DNA of 49,549 bases from Clostridiales bacterium (GCA_019421385.1 JAHZFK010000013.1:1-49549); one strand, 5' to 3'. Positions 7,587 to 15,396 are shown, numbered from the stretch's first letter. The notes: generated by a model from the sequence alone, not told the origin. Made by a program: numbers and translations.

Positions 7587-9911
7587 ATGGACAGAAAAGA
7601 CGAAACCATGAATCTGGAAGCGATCAAGGCGATGCTCAGCGACGTACCGGATGGGGATGAGTTCGATCTGGATTCGATTATCGCTGAGGTAGAGGGCGGC
7701 ACGCCGGCGCCATCGCGCCATGTACCACGCTCTGAGCCGGCGACTTTCCGCGCGGCACCGGAGCAACCGGCGCCCAAAGCAGAGCCACCCAAAGCGGCGC
7801 CGCGGGTACATGTGCCTGAGCCGGAAGTGCCGAAGGCAGCGCCGGTGCAGGCGGCAGCTGCTGCACCGCAGACCGCGCCGCGTACCGCACCGAAAAAGCG
7901 TGCGCCGCGCAGGGGTGAATCCGAAGAGGAGCAGATTCCAGATCTGACCGCTTTTGAAGAGGCAGAGCAGGACGAACGCGCGGCGCGCATTGCAGCGCGC
8001 GAAGCCAAAGCCGCCGCTCGTCAGGAAAAAGCAGCGGCTAAGGCAGCAGCCCGGCAGGCGAAGCGCGAAGCAAAGCTAGCCGCCAAGCAGGCTGCGGAAG
8101 CCGAAGAGGAATTTGACGATATTCCGAATTTGCCGGAGGAAGATATGTCAGAGGCTGGGGCCTATGCCAAGCAGGCAGGCCGCGGCGTGAAAATGACGCG
8201 CAAGGAAGCCCGCGCGGCGCGCATTGCGGCTGAGCAGGCGGAAGAGGAAGAGGAAATCCAACTGCGCGATCCGGCGCAGGCGCAGCGCGCCTTCAAGCGG
8301 CGCGCACAGGGCTTATCCGCACGTTCGATCGTTGTGCTGATCCTTGCGATTGCTGCGGCATATCTCAGTCTGGCGCCCAGCATTGAAGTGCTGCCGATCC
8401 CGACGGCGATAGATGTCGTGGAAAATCCGACGATTGGCATTGGCATTCTGCTTTTGCTGCAATTCATCGCGCTGTTTGTCGGCATTGATGTGTTCGGCAT
8501 GGGCTTTTATAATTTGCTGCACGGGATGCCGGATCGTGCTTCGCTGGTGTCGTTTGCCATTCTTGCAGCGTTGATGCACGGGGCGTCTATCATCGTGTTT
8601 GATAACCAGTCCGGTGTGCAGATACCGTATCTGGCGGTCAGCATTCTGCTGCTGTATGCGGCCATGCGCGAGGAACGCGGTCGATTTGCCGCGCGTGCCC
8701 GCGCGTATCAGGCAATCTGCTCGGCAGAGCAGCCTGCGGCCATTTACAGCCATTATGATGCAGAGGACGATGCCTGCCGCGCGGTCAAGGGGCCGCTGCA
8801 TGCAGAAAAAGCGTTCCTGATCGAAATGGAGCGCCCGGACACCGTGGATCGCTTCTCTATGATCTATGTACCGGTCGCGCTGGCGGCTTCCATCATTTTT
8901 GCTTTGCTTGCCTCGGTTGGCCGTGGGGAGCCGGTGCGATTCTTCTGGGCGTTTTCCGCCATTTTGTCGGTTTCTGCGCCGCTCGGCTTGATTTGTGCGT
9001 TTGGCGCAAGCTATAAGAATGTTTCCCGCCGTCTGTTGGCTTCGGGTGCGGCGATTGCGGGCGCGCGGCAGGCCAATCTGCTGCGCGGCACAGAAGAGGT
9101 CGTGCTGACGGAGAATGATCTGTTCCCGTCCGGTTCGATCAGTCTGGAATCGCTGCAGAATATGGGTCGCCTGTCGGATGACAAGGTGCTCGCCTGTGCG
9201 GCGGCGCTGGCGGATGCGGCTGGGTTGGAGCTGAGCCGCGTGCTGACGGACGCCACGCGCGAGCGCTACGGTGTGACGCTGGCGGCGCGCAACGTGCAGG
9301 AAGTGGAAGGCGGTCTGACGGGTGACATCGGCACCAGCCGCGTGGTATTGGGTACGGCGGCGCTGATGGTGAAAATGGGTATCCGCATCCCGTCTGGTCA
9401 GGGGGAGCAGGTCTGCTCGTATCTGGTTGTGGATAATGCGCTGGCGGGTGTGCTTACGCTGCGCTATCAACCGACCAAGCATACTTATCGCGCTATGCGC
9501 ATGATGCGCCGTATGCATATGAATGCGGTGCTGGCGGTGCGGGACTTCAATATTTCGCCCGCAATGGTAGAAACCGAGTTCGATCTGCGCCGCGGCTTTG
9601 CCGACCAGCCCGAACCGGCTGGCGTGACACGCTTGCTTGATCCGGATTACTCCAATGGAGATGCGCCCGCCGCTATTTTGACGCGCGAGGGTGCGGGGGC
9701 GTTTGTGCAGGTGTTGCGCTGTGCGGACAAGCTGGCCGGTGCGGTGCGCTCTGCGCTGACGTTGGGGGCATTCGCGGGTGTTTGCGGTATGCTGATCGTT
9801 GCTTATCTGGTCTCGCAGAATGCGGCGGATGCACTTCCGGTGACCAATTTGCTGCTGTATTTGCTGCTTTGGTATATCCCTGTATTCATTATTACACAGC
9901 AAACTCACTAA
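7587..9911 (+). CDS. Degenerate P1B-type P-type ATPase-like membrane protein (pseudo-ATPase) with disordered N-terminus
   Basis: Function unknown. Residues 1 to about 240 are low-complexity Ala/Pro/Glu/Lys sequence with a likely charged coiled coil. Eight hydrophobic segments follow (about 247-267, 283-305, 320-338, 346-360, 427-446, 452-475, 724-742, 754-770), grouped 4+2+2 around two soluble regions, which is the P1B-ATPase arrangement. Residues 505-516 (VVLTENDLFPSG) align without gaps to the phosphorylation signature VVFDKTGTLTEG, so the acceptor Asp is Thr508. Residues 463-468 read SAPLGL where metal pumps have CPCALG. The following region matches an N/P domain (LSDDKVLACAAAL, GGLTGDIGTSRVVLGT, ALAGVLTLRYQPTKHTYRAM) but lacks the HP, TGDN and GDGxND motifs. 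The loop at 361-424 is too short for an actuator domain and has no TGE. Transport by ATP hydrolysis therefore looks impossible. AAAGGAGG lies 15 bases before the ATG, a long spacing. It is co-transcribed with rlmB. Confidence 0.72.
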   Translation: MDRKDETMNLEAIKAMLSDVPDGDEFDLDSIIAEVEGGTPAPSRHVPRSEPATFRAAPEQPAPKAEPPKAAPRVHVPEPEVPKAAPVQAAAAAPQTAPRTAPKKRAPRRGESEEEQIPDLTAFEEAEQDERAARIAAREAKAAARQEKAAAKAAARQAKREAKLAAKQAAEAEEEFDDIPNLPEEDMSEAGAYAKQAGRGVKMTRKEARAARIAAEQAEEEEEIQLRDPAQAQRAFKRRAQGLSARSIVVLILAIAAAYLSLAPSIEVLPIPTAIDVVENPTIGIGILLLLQFIALFVGIDVFGMGFYNLLHGMPDRASLVSFAILAALMHGASIIVFDNQSGVQIPYLAVSILLLYAAMREERGRFAARARAYQAICSAEQPAAIYSHYDAEDDACRAVKGPLHAEKAFLIEMERPDTVDRFSMIYVPVALAASIIFALLASVGRGEPVRFFWAFSAILSVSAPLGLICAFGASYKNVSRRLLASGAAIAGARQANLLRGTEEVVLTENDLFPSGSISLESLQNMGRLSDDKVLACAAALADAAGLELSRVLTDATRERYGVTLAARNVQEVEGGLTGDIGTSRVVLGTAALMVKMGIRIPSGQGEQVCSYLVVDNALAGVLTLRYQPTKHTYRAMRMMRRMHMNAVLAVRDFNISPAMVETEFDLRRGFADQPEPAGVTRLLDPDYSNGDAPAAILTREGAGAFVQVLRCADKLAGAVRSALTLGAFAGVCGMLIVAYLVSQNAADALPVTNLLLYLLLWYIPVFIITQQTH

Positions 9912-9918
9912 AAATATA

Positions 9919-9957
9919 AAAAAGCAGGTCTGGATGAAAAATCCAGACCTGCTTTTT
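9919..9957. terminator. Bidirectional intrinsic terminator between convergent genes
   Basis: A perfect 16-base stem (9919-9934 with 9942-9957) begins with AAAAA and ends with TTTTT around a 7-base loop. It can end transcription from the plus-strand rlmB unit and from the minus-strand small ORF at 10019-10105. Confidence 0.93.
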
Positions 9958-10018
9958 GCCATATGCGGCAATGGGGGAAAGGTGTGCCGCCCGGGGCGGC
10001 AAAAAAGAGAGAGAAAAA

Positions 10019-10105
10019 TCATATAGGCAGGACGGAGGCCATCGAAAAAACGGCAAGCGCAATCGCCAGCACAGCGGCTGCGGTAGCAAGATAAGCTCGT
10101 GTCAT
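10019..10105 (-). CDS. Predicted 28-residue single-pass membrane peptide
   Basis: This is the only minus-strand gene I support. A 29-codon frame runs from ATG (complement of 10103-10105) to TGA (complement of 10019-10021). A perfect AAGGAGG lies 8 bases before the start, one of the strongest ribosome binding sites in the window. The peptide begins MTRAYLATAA, continues as one uninterrupted hydrophobic Ala/Val/Leu/Ile helix of about 20 residues, and ends SVLPI; it would lie in the cytoplasmic membrane. It converges on the pseudo-ATPase gene with the bidirectional terminator between them. I recognise no family. Bases 10106-10260, which would hold its promoter, are AT-rich but show no convincing consensus hexamers. 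Chance open frames of this size are common, so the claim rests on the ribosome binding site, hydrophobicity and terminator position. Confidence 0.5.
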   Translation of the reverse strand: MTRAYLATAAAVLAIALAVFSMASVLPI

Positions 10106-10267
10106 GGAAACCCCCTCCTTAGATGTGTCAAAAAGCTTTATACTATCTAAACGTATGATGCGCCGATTTTGTGACACAAAAAAATGTAAAATTTAAAAAA
10201 TTTTTGTCAACCATACTTGGATGCAGGGAAAGTGAAAAGTGGGAGTAAAAAATGCACAAAAAACAGC

Positions 10268-10296
10268 TTGCATACGCACGTGCAATAGTGTATAAT
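10268..10296 (+). promoter_or_regulatory. Sigma-A promoter of the EF-G-like gene
   Basis: TTGCAT (10268-10273), 17 bases and TATAAT (10291-10296). The 70-base leader that follows can form two short hairpins (GGGA...TCCC and GCCCG...CGGGC) before the GGGGAG ribosome binding site. The upstream bases 10106-10260 are AT-rich and otherwise hold nothing I recognise. Confidence 0.85.
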
Positions 10297-10370
10297 TACA
10301 AATAAGGGAGTCGTTCCCGCTAACAAAGCGCCCGCATAATAAGGCTCGGGCAGGGGAGTGTTTATCAAAT

Positions 10371-12455
10371 ATGGCCAATTACCCGGTTAACAAGATTCGT
10401 AACGTATGTCTGATGGGACACGGTGGCGACGGCAAGACCTCGCTCGTCGAAAGTATGCTGTATATCGCCGGTGCAACCGATCGTGTCGGTAAGGTCACGG
10501 ACGGCAACACGGTTTGCGATTTTGACCCCGAAGAAATTAAGCGTCAGTTTTCGATTTCCACGGCTGTCGCACCGATTGAGTGGAACGGCTGTAAGATCAA
10601 CTTGCTGGATACGCCGGGCTTCTTTGATTTCGAAAGTGAAGTCAATTGCGCCCTGCGTGTCGCGGAATCCGCACTGATTATCGCCACCGGCAAATCCGGC
10701 CCGGGCGTCGGCACGGAAAAGGCGTGGGAGCGCTGCGAGGCGCGTGCGATGCCGCGTATGTTCTACATCTCCAAGATCGACGAGGAAAACTCGGATTACT
10801 ATACTTCGCTGCATAAGCTGCAAAAGCAGTTCGGCGTATCGGTTGCGCCGATCGTGGTGCCGATTTTCGAAGGCAACCGCGATACCGTCGGCATTGTGGA
10901 CTGCGTTATCCGCAAGGCATACCGCATGGAAGGCAACAAGCGTGTCGAGATCCCGATTCCGGACGACATGAAGGAGCGTATCGACCAGCACCGCGCGGCG
11001 CTGTGCGAAAACGTAGCAGAGCTTTCTGAAGAACTGATGGAGCGTTACTTCGCAGGCGAGGAGTTCTCGGATGAAGAGCTGATCGCCGGTATCCGTCAGG
11101 GCGTCAAGGATTTGGTTATCGCGCCGGTATTCTGTGGCACTGCCGCAACCGGCATCGGTTCCTATGCGCTCTTGAAGGGCATTGCAGACTATATGCCGTC
11201 CCCGGACGAAAAGCCGGTTGAGATCTGCGAGGACGAAAAGGGCGAGCTGATCGAAATCAACTGCACGCCCAACGGTTCGACCTGTGCGTTTGTTTTCAAG
11301 ACGGTTGCCGATCAGTACGGCCGTTTCTCGTATTTCAAGGTCATGTCGGGCGAAGTCAAGCAGGATATGACACTGGTCAACAAGCGTGCAGATGCCAACG
11401 AGAAGATGGGTCACATCTACACGGTCTGCGGCAAAAAAACCACCGAAGTGCCGATGGTTGGCTGCGGCGACATCGGTGCGGTTTCCAAGCTGGTCACCAC
11501 CAAGACCGGCGATACGCTTTCCATGAGCGTGCGCAAGGTCGAGCTGGAGCCGATCGAGTTTGCACCGCCGTGCTATACGCAGGGCATTGCACCCAAGGTC
11601 AAGGGCGCGGAAGAAAAGATTTCCGCTGGCCTGGCGCGCCTGCATGACGAAGACCCGTCCTTCGAGACTGAGTTCAATCCCGAAACCAAGCAGCACACCA
11701 TTTCGGGCGCAGGCGATATCCATCTGGATGTACTGTGCGCGAAGCTTAAGGATAAGTTCGGTGTCGAGGTGCAGCTGACTGCGCCGATCGTACCGTACCG
11801 CGAAAAGATCCGCAAGCCGGTGACGGTCGAAGGCAAGCATAAGAAGCAGTCCGGCGGTCATGGCCAGTACGGTCACGTCAAGATGGAATTTACACCGTAT
11901 CCGGAAGGCGATTACCTGTTCGAGGAGAAGATTTTCGGCGGTTCGGTACCGAAGAACTTCCATCCGGCGGTCGATAAGGGCATCCGTGAGGCAATGGAGC
12001 ACGGCGTGCTGGCGGGCTATCCGCTGGTTGGCCTGCGTGCAACGCTGCTCGACGGCTCTTACCATGATGTAGACTCCAACGAACTGTCCTTCAAGATGGC
12101 AGCACGTTTGGCGTATAAGTCGGGTATTCCGCAGGCAAGCCCGGTTCTGCTCGAGCCGGTTTGCTCGATGAAGGTTGTCATTCCGGATGCTTACATGGGC
12201 GACGTGATCGGCGATTTGAACAAGCGTCGCGGCCGCATCATGGGCATGAACCCGATCGAAGGCGGCAAGCAGGAGATTCTGGCCGAGTGCCCGATGGCAG
12301 AGCTGGCTGACTACGCAATCACGCTGCGTTCGATGACGCAGGGTCGCGGTTCGTTCGTTTCCAATTTTGAGCGTTACGACGAAGCACCCGCACAGGTGCA
12401 GGAAAAGGTCATCGCGGAGAACAAGGCGAGACTGGAAGCGCTTAATAAGGAATAA
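10371..12455 (+). CDS. Elongation factor G-like translational GTPase (EF-G paralogue)
   Basis: The 694-residue protein has the five-domain EF-G layout: G domain (about 1-275), domain II (about 300-380), then domains III, IV and V. Visible motifs are the P-loop GHGGDGKTS (16-24), DTPG (80-83) and SKID (134-137) in place of the canonical NKxD. Domain IV carries GGHGQYGHVKMEFTP and FHPAVDKGI, and domain V has NKRRGRIMGMNPIEGG. The altered P-loop and SKID place it with the EF-G-like paralogue (FusA2/EF-G-II type) rather than the main fusA, which normally sits with rpsL/rpsG. Such paralogues are thought to act in translocation, recycling or stress, but their role here is not shown. It is a single-gene unit with its own promoter and terminator. 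Confidence 0.9.
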   Translation: MANYPVNKIRNVCLMGHGGDGKTSLVESMLYIAGATDRVGKVTDGNTVCDFDPEEIKRQFSISTAVAPIEWNGCKINLLDTPGFFDFESEVNCALRVAESALIIATGKSGPGVGTEKAWERCEARAMPRMFYISKIDEENSDYYTSLHKLQKQFGVSVAPIVVPIFEGNRDTVGIVDCVIRKAYRMEGNKRVEIPIPDDMKERIDQHRAALCENVAELSEELMERYFAGEEFSDEELIAGIRQGVKDLVIAPVFCGTAATGIGSYALLKGIADYMPSPDEKPVEICEDEKGELIEINCTPNGSTCAFVFKTVADQYGRFSYFKVMSGEVKQDMTLVNKRADANEKMGHIYTVCGKKTTEVPMVGCGDIGAVSKLVTTKTGDTLSMSVRKVELEPIEFAPPCYTQGIAPKVKGAEEKISAGLARLHDEDPSFETEFNPETKQHTISGAGDIHLDVLCAKLKDKFGVEVQLTAPIVPYREKIRKPVTVEGKHKKQSGGHGQYGHVKMEFTPYPEGDYLFEEKIFGGSVPKNFHPAVDKGIREAMEHGVLAGYPLVGLRATLLDGSYHDVDSNELSFKMAARLAYKSGIPQASPVLLEPVCSMKVVIPDAYMGDVIGDLNKRRGRIMGMNPIEGGKQEILAECPMAELADYAITLRSMTQGRGSFVSNFERYDEAPAQVQEKVIAENKARLEALNKE

Positions 12456-12470
12456 AACATTGATTTTGTC

Positions 12471-12501
12471 AAAAACCGGCTGTTTCGGCAGCCGGTTTTT
12501 T
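12471..12501 (+). terminator. Intrinsic terminator after the EF-G-like gene
   Basis: AAAAACCGGCTG (12471-12482) pairs with CAGCCGGTTTTT (12489-12500) around a TTTCGG loop. Confidence 0.93.
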
Positions 12502-12525
12502 GTTGGTGTGGGCGGCGCAGCAGGG

Positions 12526-12554
12526 TAGACGAAAAAAGGAATTTGTGATATAAT
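12526..12554 (+). promoter_or_regulatory. Promoter of the flavodiiron protein gene
   Basis: TAGACG (12526-12531), 17 bases, TATAAT (12549-12554) preceded by TGA, an extended -10. It lies 36 bases before the start codon. Confidence 0.72.
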
Positions 12555-12589
12555 TTTAACAAATTATGAAAATACGGAGGTTTCTTGCG

Positions 12590-13795
12590 ATGCACACAAT
12601 CCGAAAGATCCAGGATGATCTCGTTTATGTTGGCGGAAGCGATCGCCGCCTGAGCCGGTTTGAAAATCTGTTCCCGATCCCGCGCGGCGTTTCCTATAAC
12701 AGCTATCTGCTGCTGGACGAAAAAACCGTGCTGTTTGATACGGTGGACGATTCCATCAGCCGTCAGTTCTATGAAAATGTCTCTGCCGCGCTGGCAGGCC
12801 GTCCGCTCGACTATCTGGTGGTTCACCATATGGAGCCGGACCATTGTAGCATGATTATTGCTCTGCTGCACCGCTATCCCGAAGCAAAGATCGTTTGCAG
12901 CGCCAAGGCGCTGGTCATGCTCGCGCAGTTCTATGCAGAGGATATGAAGGAGCGCGCGCTGGTGGTAGCGGAAGGGGACAAGCTTTCTACTGGCCGCCAT
13001 ACGCTGCATTTTGTCATGGCGCCGATGGTGCACTGGCCGGAAGTTATGGTCACCTATGATGAGCCGAGCAAAACCCTGTTCTCGGCGGATGCATTCGGCA
13101 CGTTTGGCGCACTGGCAGGCAACATCTTCGATGATGAGCTGGTGTTTGACAGCGTTTGGCTAAATGATGCCCGTCGGTACTACACCAACATCGTCGGCAA
13201 GTATGGCGCGCAGGTACAGGCGCTGCTCAAAAAGGCGGCGGCACTGGACATCGAGATGATCTGCCCGCTGCATGGTCCGGTTTGGCGCGGCAATCTGGAG
13301 ACGATGATGGAGAAATACCAGAAGTGGAGCTCCTACGAGCCGGAGGACAAGGGCGTCATGATCGCTTATGCTACGATGTACGGCAATACGGAGAACGCAG
13401 CCAATGTTCTGGCCGGTATGCTGGCTGACAAGGGCGTGCACAATATTGCGATGTACGACGTATCCGGCACGGATGTTTCTGAACTGGTAGCCGAAAGCTT
13501 CCGGTGCAGCCATCTGGTGCTGGCGGCACCGACCTACAACGGTGGCTTGCAGCCGCGCATGGAGGCGTTCCTGCATGATCTCAAGGCGCTGAACCTGCAA
13601 AACCGTACGGTAGCGCTGCTGGAGAACGGTACATGGGCGCCGGTTTCCGGCCGTCACATGAAGGCCATTCTGGAGGGTATGAAAAACATGACCGTATTGG
13701 AAAATACGATTGCCCTCAAGTCTACGCTGGCGGAAAGCCAGTCCGGCGCGCTCGAAGAGCTGGCAGATACGCTGGCAGCGCAGATCTTGGCATAA
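12590..13795 (+). CDS. Flavodiiron protein (A-type flavoprotein, FprA family)
   Basis: This cytoplasmic enzyme reduces O2 to water, and in some members NO to N2O, using reduced flavin and a di-iron site; it protects anaerobes from oxygen. The 401-residue protein has the two-domain minimal layout. The metallo-beta-lactamase-like domain carries the full ligand set: His80, Glu82, Asp84 and His85 in HMEPDH, His148 in HWPEVM, Asp167 in SADAFG and His228 in CPLHGP. A flavodoxin domain begins near residue 255 with the FMN loop TMYGNTE (262-268). No rubredoxin domain is fused, so electrons must come from a separate partner. The ATG at 12590 follows GGAGG at 9 bases; an in-frame ATG at 12566 is upstream of that site. 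It is transcribed alone. Confidence 0.95.
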   Translation: MHTIRKIQDDLVYVGGSDRRLSRFENLFPIPRGVSYNSYLLLDEKTVLFDTVDDSISRQFYENVSAALAGRPLDYLVVHHMEPDHCSMIIALLHRYPEAKIVCSAKALVMLAQFYAEDMKERALVVAEGDKLSTGRHTLHFVMAPMVHWPEVMVTYDEPSKTLFSADAFGTFGALAGNIFDDELVFDSVWLNDARRYYTNIVGKYGAQVQALLKKAAALDIEMICPLHGPVWRGNLETMMEKYQKWSSYEPEDKGVMIAYATMYGNTENAANVLAGMLADKGVHNIAMYDVSGTDVSELVAESFRCSHLVLAAPTYNGGLQPRMEAFLHDLKALNLQNRTVALLENGTWAPVSGRHMKAILEGMKNMTVLENTIALKSTLAESQSGALEELADTLAAQILA

Positions 13796-13824
13796 TTTGT
13801 CCGGATAGAACAATATGAAAAACA

Positions 13825-13865
13825 CCGCCCGGCAGAAGCAACGGTTTCTGCCGGGCGGTTGTTTT
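13825..13865 (+). terminator. Intrinsic terminator after the flavodiiron gene
   Basis: CCGCCCGGCAGAA (13825-13837) pairs with TTCTGCCGGGCGG (13846-13858) and a T-rich tract follows. Confidence 0.92.
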
Positions 13866-13924
13866 GTTGTTCTGCTTTGTGGTTTGTCTGCATAGGATAA
13901 AGCAAAAGCAGGAGGGGCGATAGC

Positions 13925-14425
13925 ATGATTGTTTTTGCAGCCAAGGTATCGGTTAAAAAAGTGGTGGCAGGCGTACTGGCGGTGAGTGCTGTGGTTTTGG
14001 GGGTAACGCTGCTCGCGCCGGCAGCGGAGACAATGCATGCGCAGACCGTGTCGGGCGAAATAGATTTGGACAGCAAGCTGAAAAACAATGAACAGCGCGT
14101 TGCGCTGCTCGAAAGCTATGGCTGGAAGGTGAACCCGGAACCGCGCAGTGAGCGCGAAGTGCAGATCCCGAAAACCTTTGATGACACCTATCAGGCGTAT
14201 AACGCCATTCAACTGGGGCAGGGTTTGGACCTGACACCATATCAGGGCAAACGGGCGACGCTGTATACATATGAGCTGACCGAATATCCGACCGGAGAAG
14301 AGGGCGTGATCGCCAATCTGCTCATTCGGCGCAATCAGCTGATCGCAGCGGATATCAGTTCGGCGGAGACGGATGGTTTTGTGCATGGTATTACGGAGAT
14401 GCCGGAAACCGATTTGGCAGAATAA
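13925..14425 (+). CDS. DUF4830 family protein, membrane-anchored
   Basis: The 166-residue protein has an N-terminal hydrophobic segment at about residues 10-32, likely an uncleaved anchor or a signal peptide. A DUF4830-type domain follows, with the conserved LLESYGWKV near residue 62 and the closing VIANLLIRRNQLIAADI strand pair. The function of this clostridial family is unknown; the domain should face the outside. The ATG at 13925 follows AGGAGGGG with good spacing. It lies between a strong terminator and the hairpin at 14517-14545 and is probably a single-gene unit. I see no clear promoter in bases 13866-13910. Confidence 0.78.
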   Translation: MIVFAAKVSVKKVVAGVLAVSAVVLGVTLLAPAAETMHAQTVSGEIDLDSKLKNNEQRVALLESYGWKVNPEPRSEREVQIPKTFDDTYQAYNAIQLGQGLDLTPYQGKRATLYTYELTEYPTGEEGVIANLLIRRNQLIAADISSAETDGFVHGITEMPETDLAE

Positions 14426-14516
14426 ATACATGACGGCAATATGGGATGCGTATGCGGCTGACTGTGCAAATATACAAAAATGAAAGCTTAGATTGTGGTA
14501 TCCGTAAATGGAATTT

Positions 14517-14545
14517 AGGGAATTGCACTTTTTCTGCAATTCCCT
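14517..14545 (+). repeat. Hairpin abutting the next promoter's -35
   Basis: AGGGAATTGCA (14517-14527) is exactly inverted at 14535-14545 around CTTTTTC. No T-run follows, so it is a poor terminator. Its right arm ends one base before the -35 of the next promoter, which would suit an operator. Otherwise the 182-base gap 14426-14607 is empty. Confidence 0.5.
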
Positions 14546-14546
14546 A

Positions 14547-14575
14547 TTGTGCAATTTGCAAAAAAGTGGTATGCT
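14547..14575 (+). promoter_or_regulatory. Promoter of the pseudouridine synthase gene
   Basis: TTGTGC (14547-14552), 17 bases, TATGCT (14570-14575) with TGG just upstream, an extended -10. It lies 32 bases before the start codon. Confidence 0.65.
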
Positions 14576-14607
14576 ATTAGCAGGAATGAATTGTCGGGGG
14601 AGACAAA

Positions 14608-15339
14608 ATGCCACGGATGCGATTGGACAAGCTGCTGGCGCATTTGAATTGCGGCAGCCGTAAGGAAGTACAAGCCATGATTCGCGCGGGCCGCGTGCAG
14701 GTTAACGGCGCGACAGAGCGCGATCCCGCGGCAAAAGTGGATTCAGACACGGCGCAAGTGGTGCTGGATGGACAGACACAGCAGTATCAGGCGCAGCGGT
14801 ACTATATGCTCAATAAGCCGGCAGGGGTGATTACCGCCAGCCGGGATGCACGGCATGATACCGTGCTCGACTTGTTTCCGGAGGAAATGCGGCGTGGCCT
14901 GTTTGCGGTCGGTCGGTTGGACAAGGATACCGAGGGATTGCTCATCGTGACCGACGACGGTGCGCTCAGCCATGCGCTGATGAGCCCGTCGCGACATGTG
15001 GAAAAGGTGTATGAGGCCACGGTGGAAGGGGAACTGCTGCCGGATGCGGAGATACGCTTTGAAAAAGGGCTGACGCTCAAGGACGGTACGGTTTGCCTGC
15101 CCGCCCATTTGGAACGACTGGCAGGGGATGGTGCACAGCGTGTGCGGGTCATCCTGCGGGAAGGGAAATACCATCAGGTCAAGCGCATGATCGCGGCGGT
15201 GGGCGGTGTTGTCGTGCAGCTGCGCCGCGTGAAATTGGGTGGATTGCAGCTTGATGAAACCTTAACGCAAGGCGCGTTTCGTGCGTTGACCGATCAGGAG
15301 CTGATGATGCTCCAACAACCGGCGCGGGAGAGTATCTAA
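14608..15339 (+). CDS. Ribosomal small-subunit-type pseudouridine synthase (RsuA/RluB family)
   Basis: This enzyme isomerises a uridine in ribosomal RNA to pseudouridine. The 243-residue protein starts with an S4 RNA-binding domain (MRLDKLLAHLNCGSRKEV to about residue 60). The catalytic domain holds the family signature GRLDKDTEGLLIVT, whose Asp in RLD is the catalytic residue, and ends with the EGKYHQVKRM segment that closes the site. YYMLNKPAGVITA precedes the catalytic loop. Length and motif order fit RsuA (16S position 516) better than the longer RluB, but sequence alone does not fix the target base. The ATG at 14608 follows GGGGGAG. It is flanked by separate promoters, so it appears to be a single-gene unit, although no terminator is visible after it. 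Confidence 0.88.
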   Translation: MPRMRLDKLLAHLNCGSRKEVQAMIRAGRVQVNGATERDPAAKVDSDTAQVVLDGQTQQYQAQRYYMLNKPAGVITASRDARHDTVLDLFPEEMRRGLFAVGRLDKDTEGLLIVTDDGALSHALMSPSRHVEKVYEATVEGELLPDAEIRFEKGLTLKDGTVCLPAHLERLAGDGAQRVRVILREGKYHQVKRMIAAVGGVVVQLRRVKLGGLQLDETLTQGAFRALTDQELMMLQQPARESI

Positions 15340-15387
15340 AAATCGCCAAAAAAAATAAAAATTTTTGTACAAAAATGTAGAAGACTA

Positions 15388-15396
15388 TGATATAAT
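15388..15396 (+). promoter_or_regulatory. Extended -10 promoter of the PucR/CdaR-type regulator
   Basis: TGATATAAT is a full extended -10. TTGTAC at 15365-15370 is 20 bases from TATAAT, too far for a good -35. It would give a leader of about 130 bases containing short hairpins such as GCAGCC...GGCTGC near 15462-15478. Confidence 0.62.

Noticed and set aside
9988..10002. GCCGCC...GGCGGC hairpin as a terminator for the minus-strand mini-gene
   Set aside because: No T-run follows on the minus strand; the perfect bidirectional terminator at 9919-9957 explains termination better.
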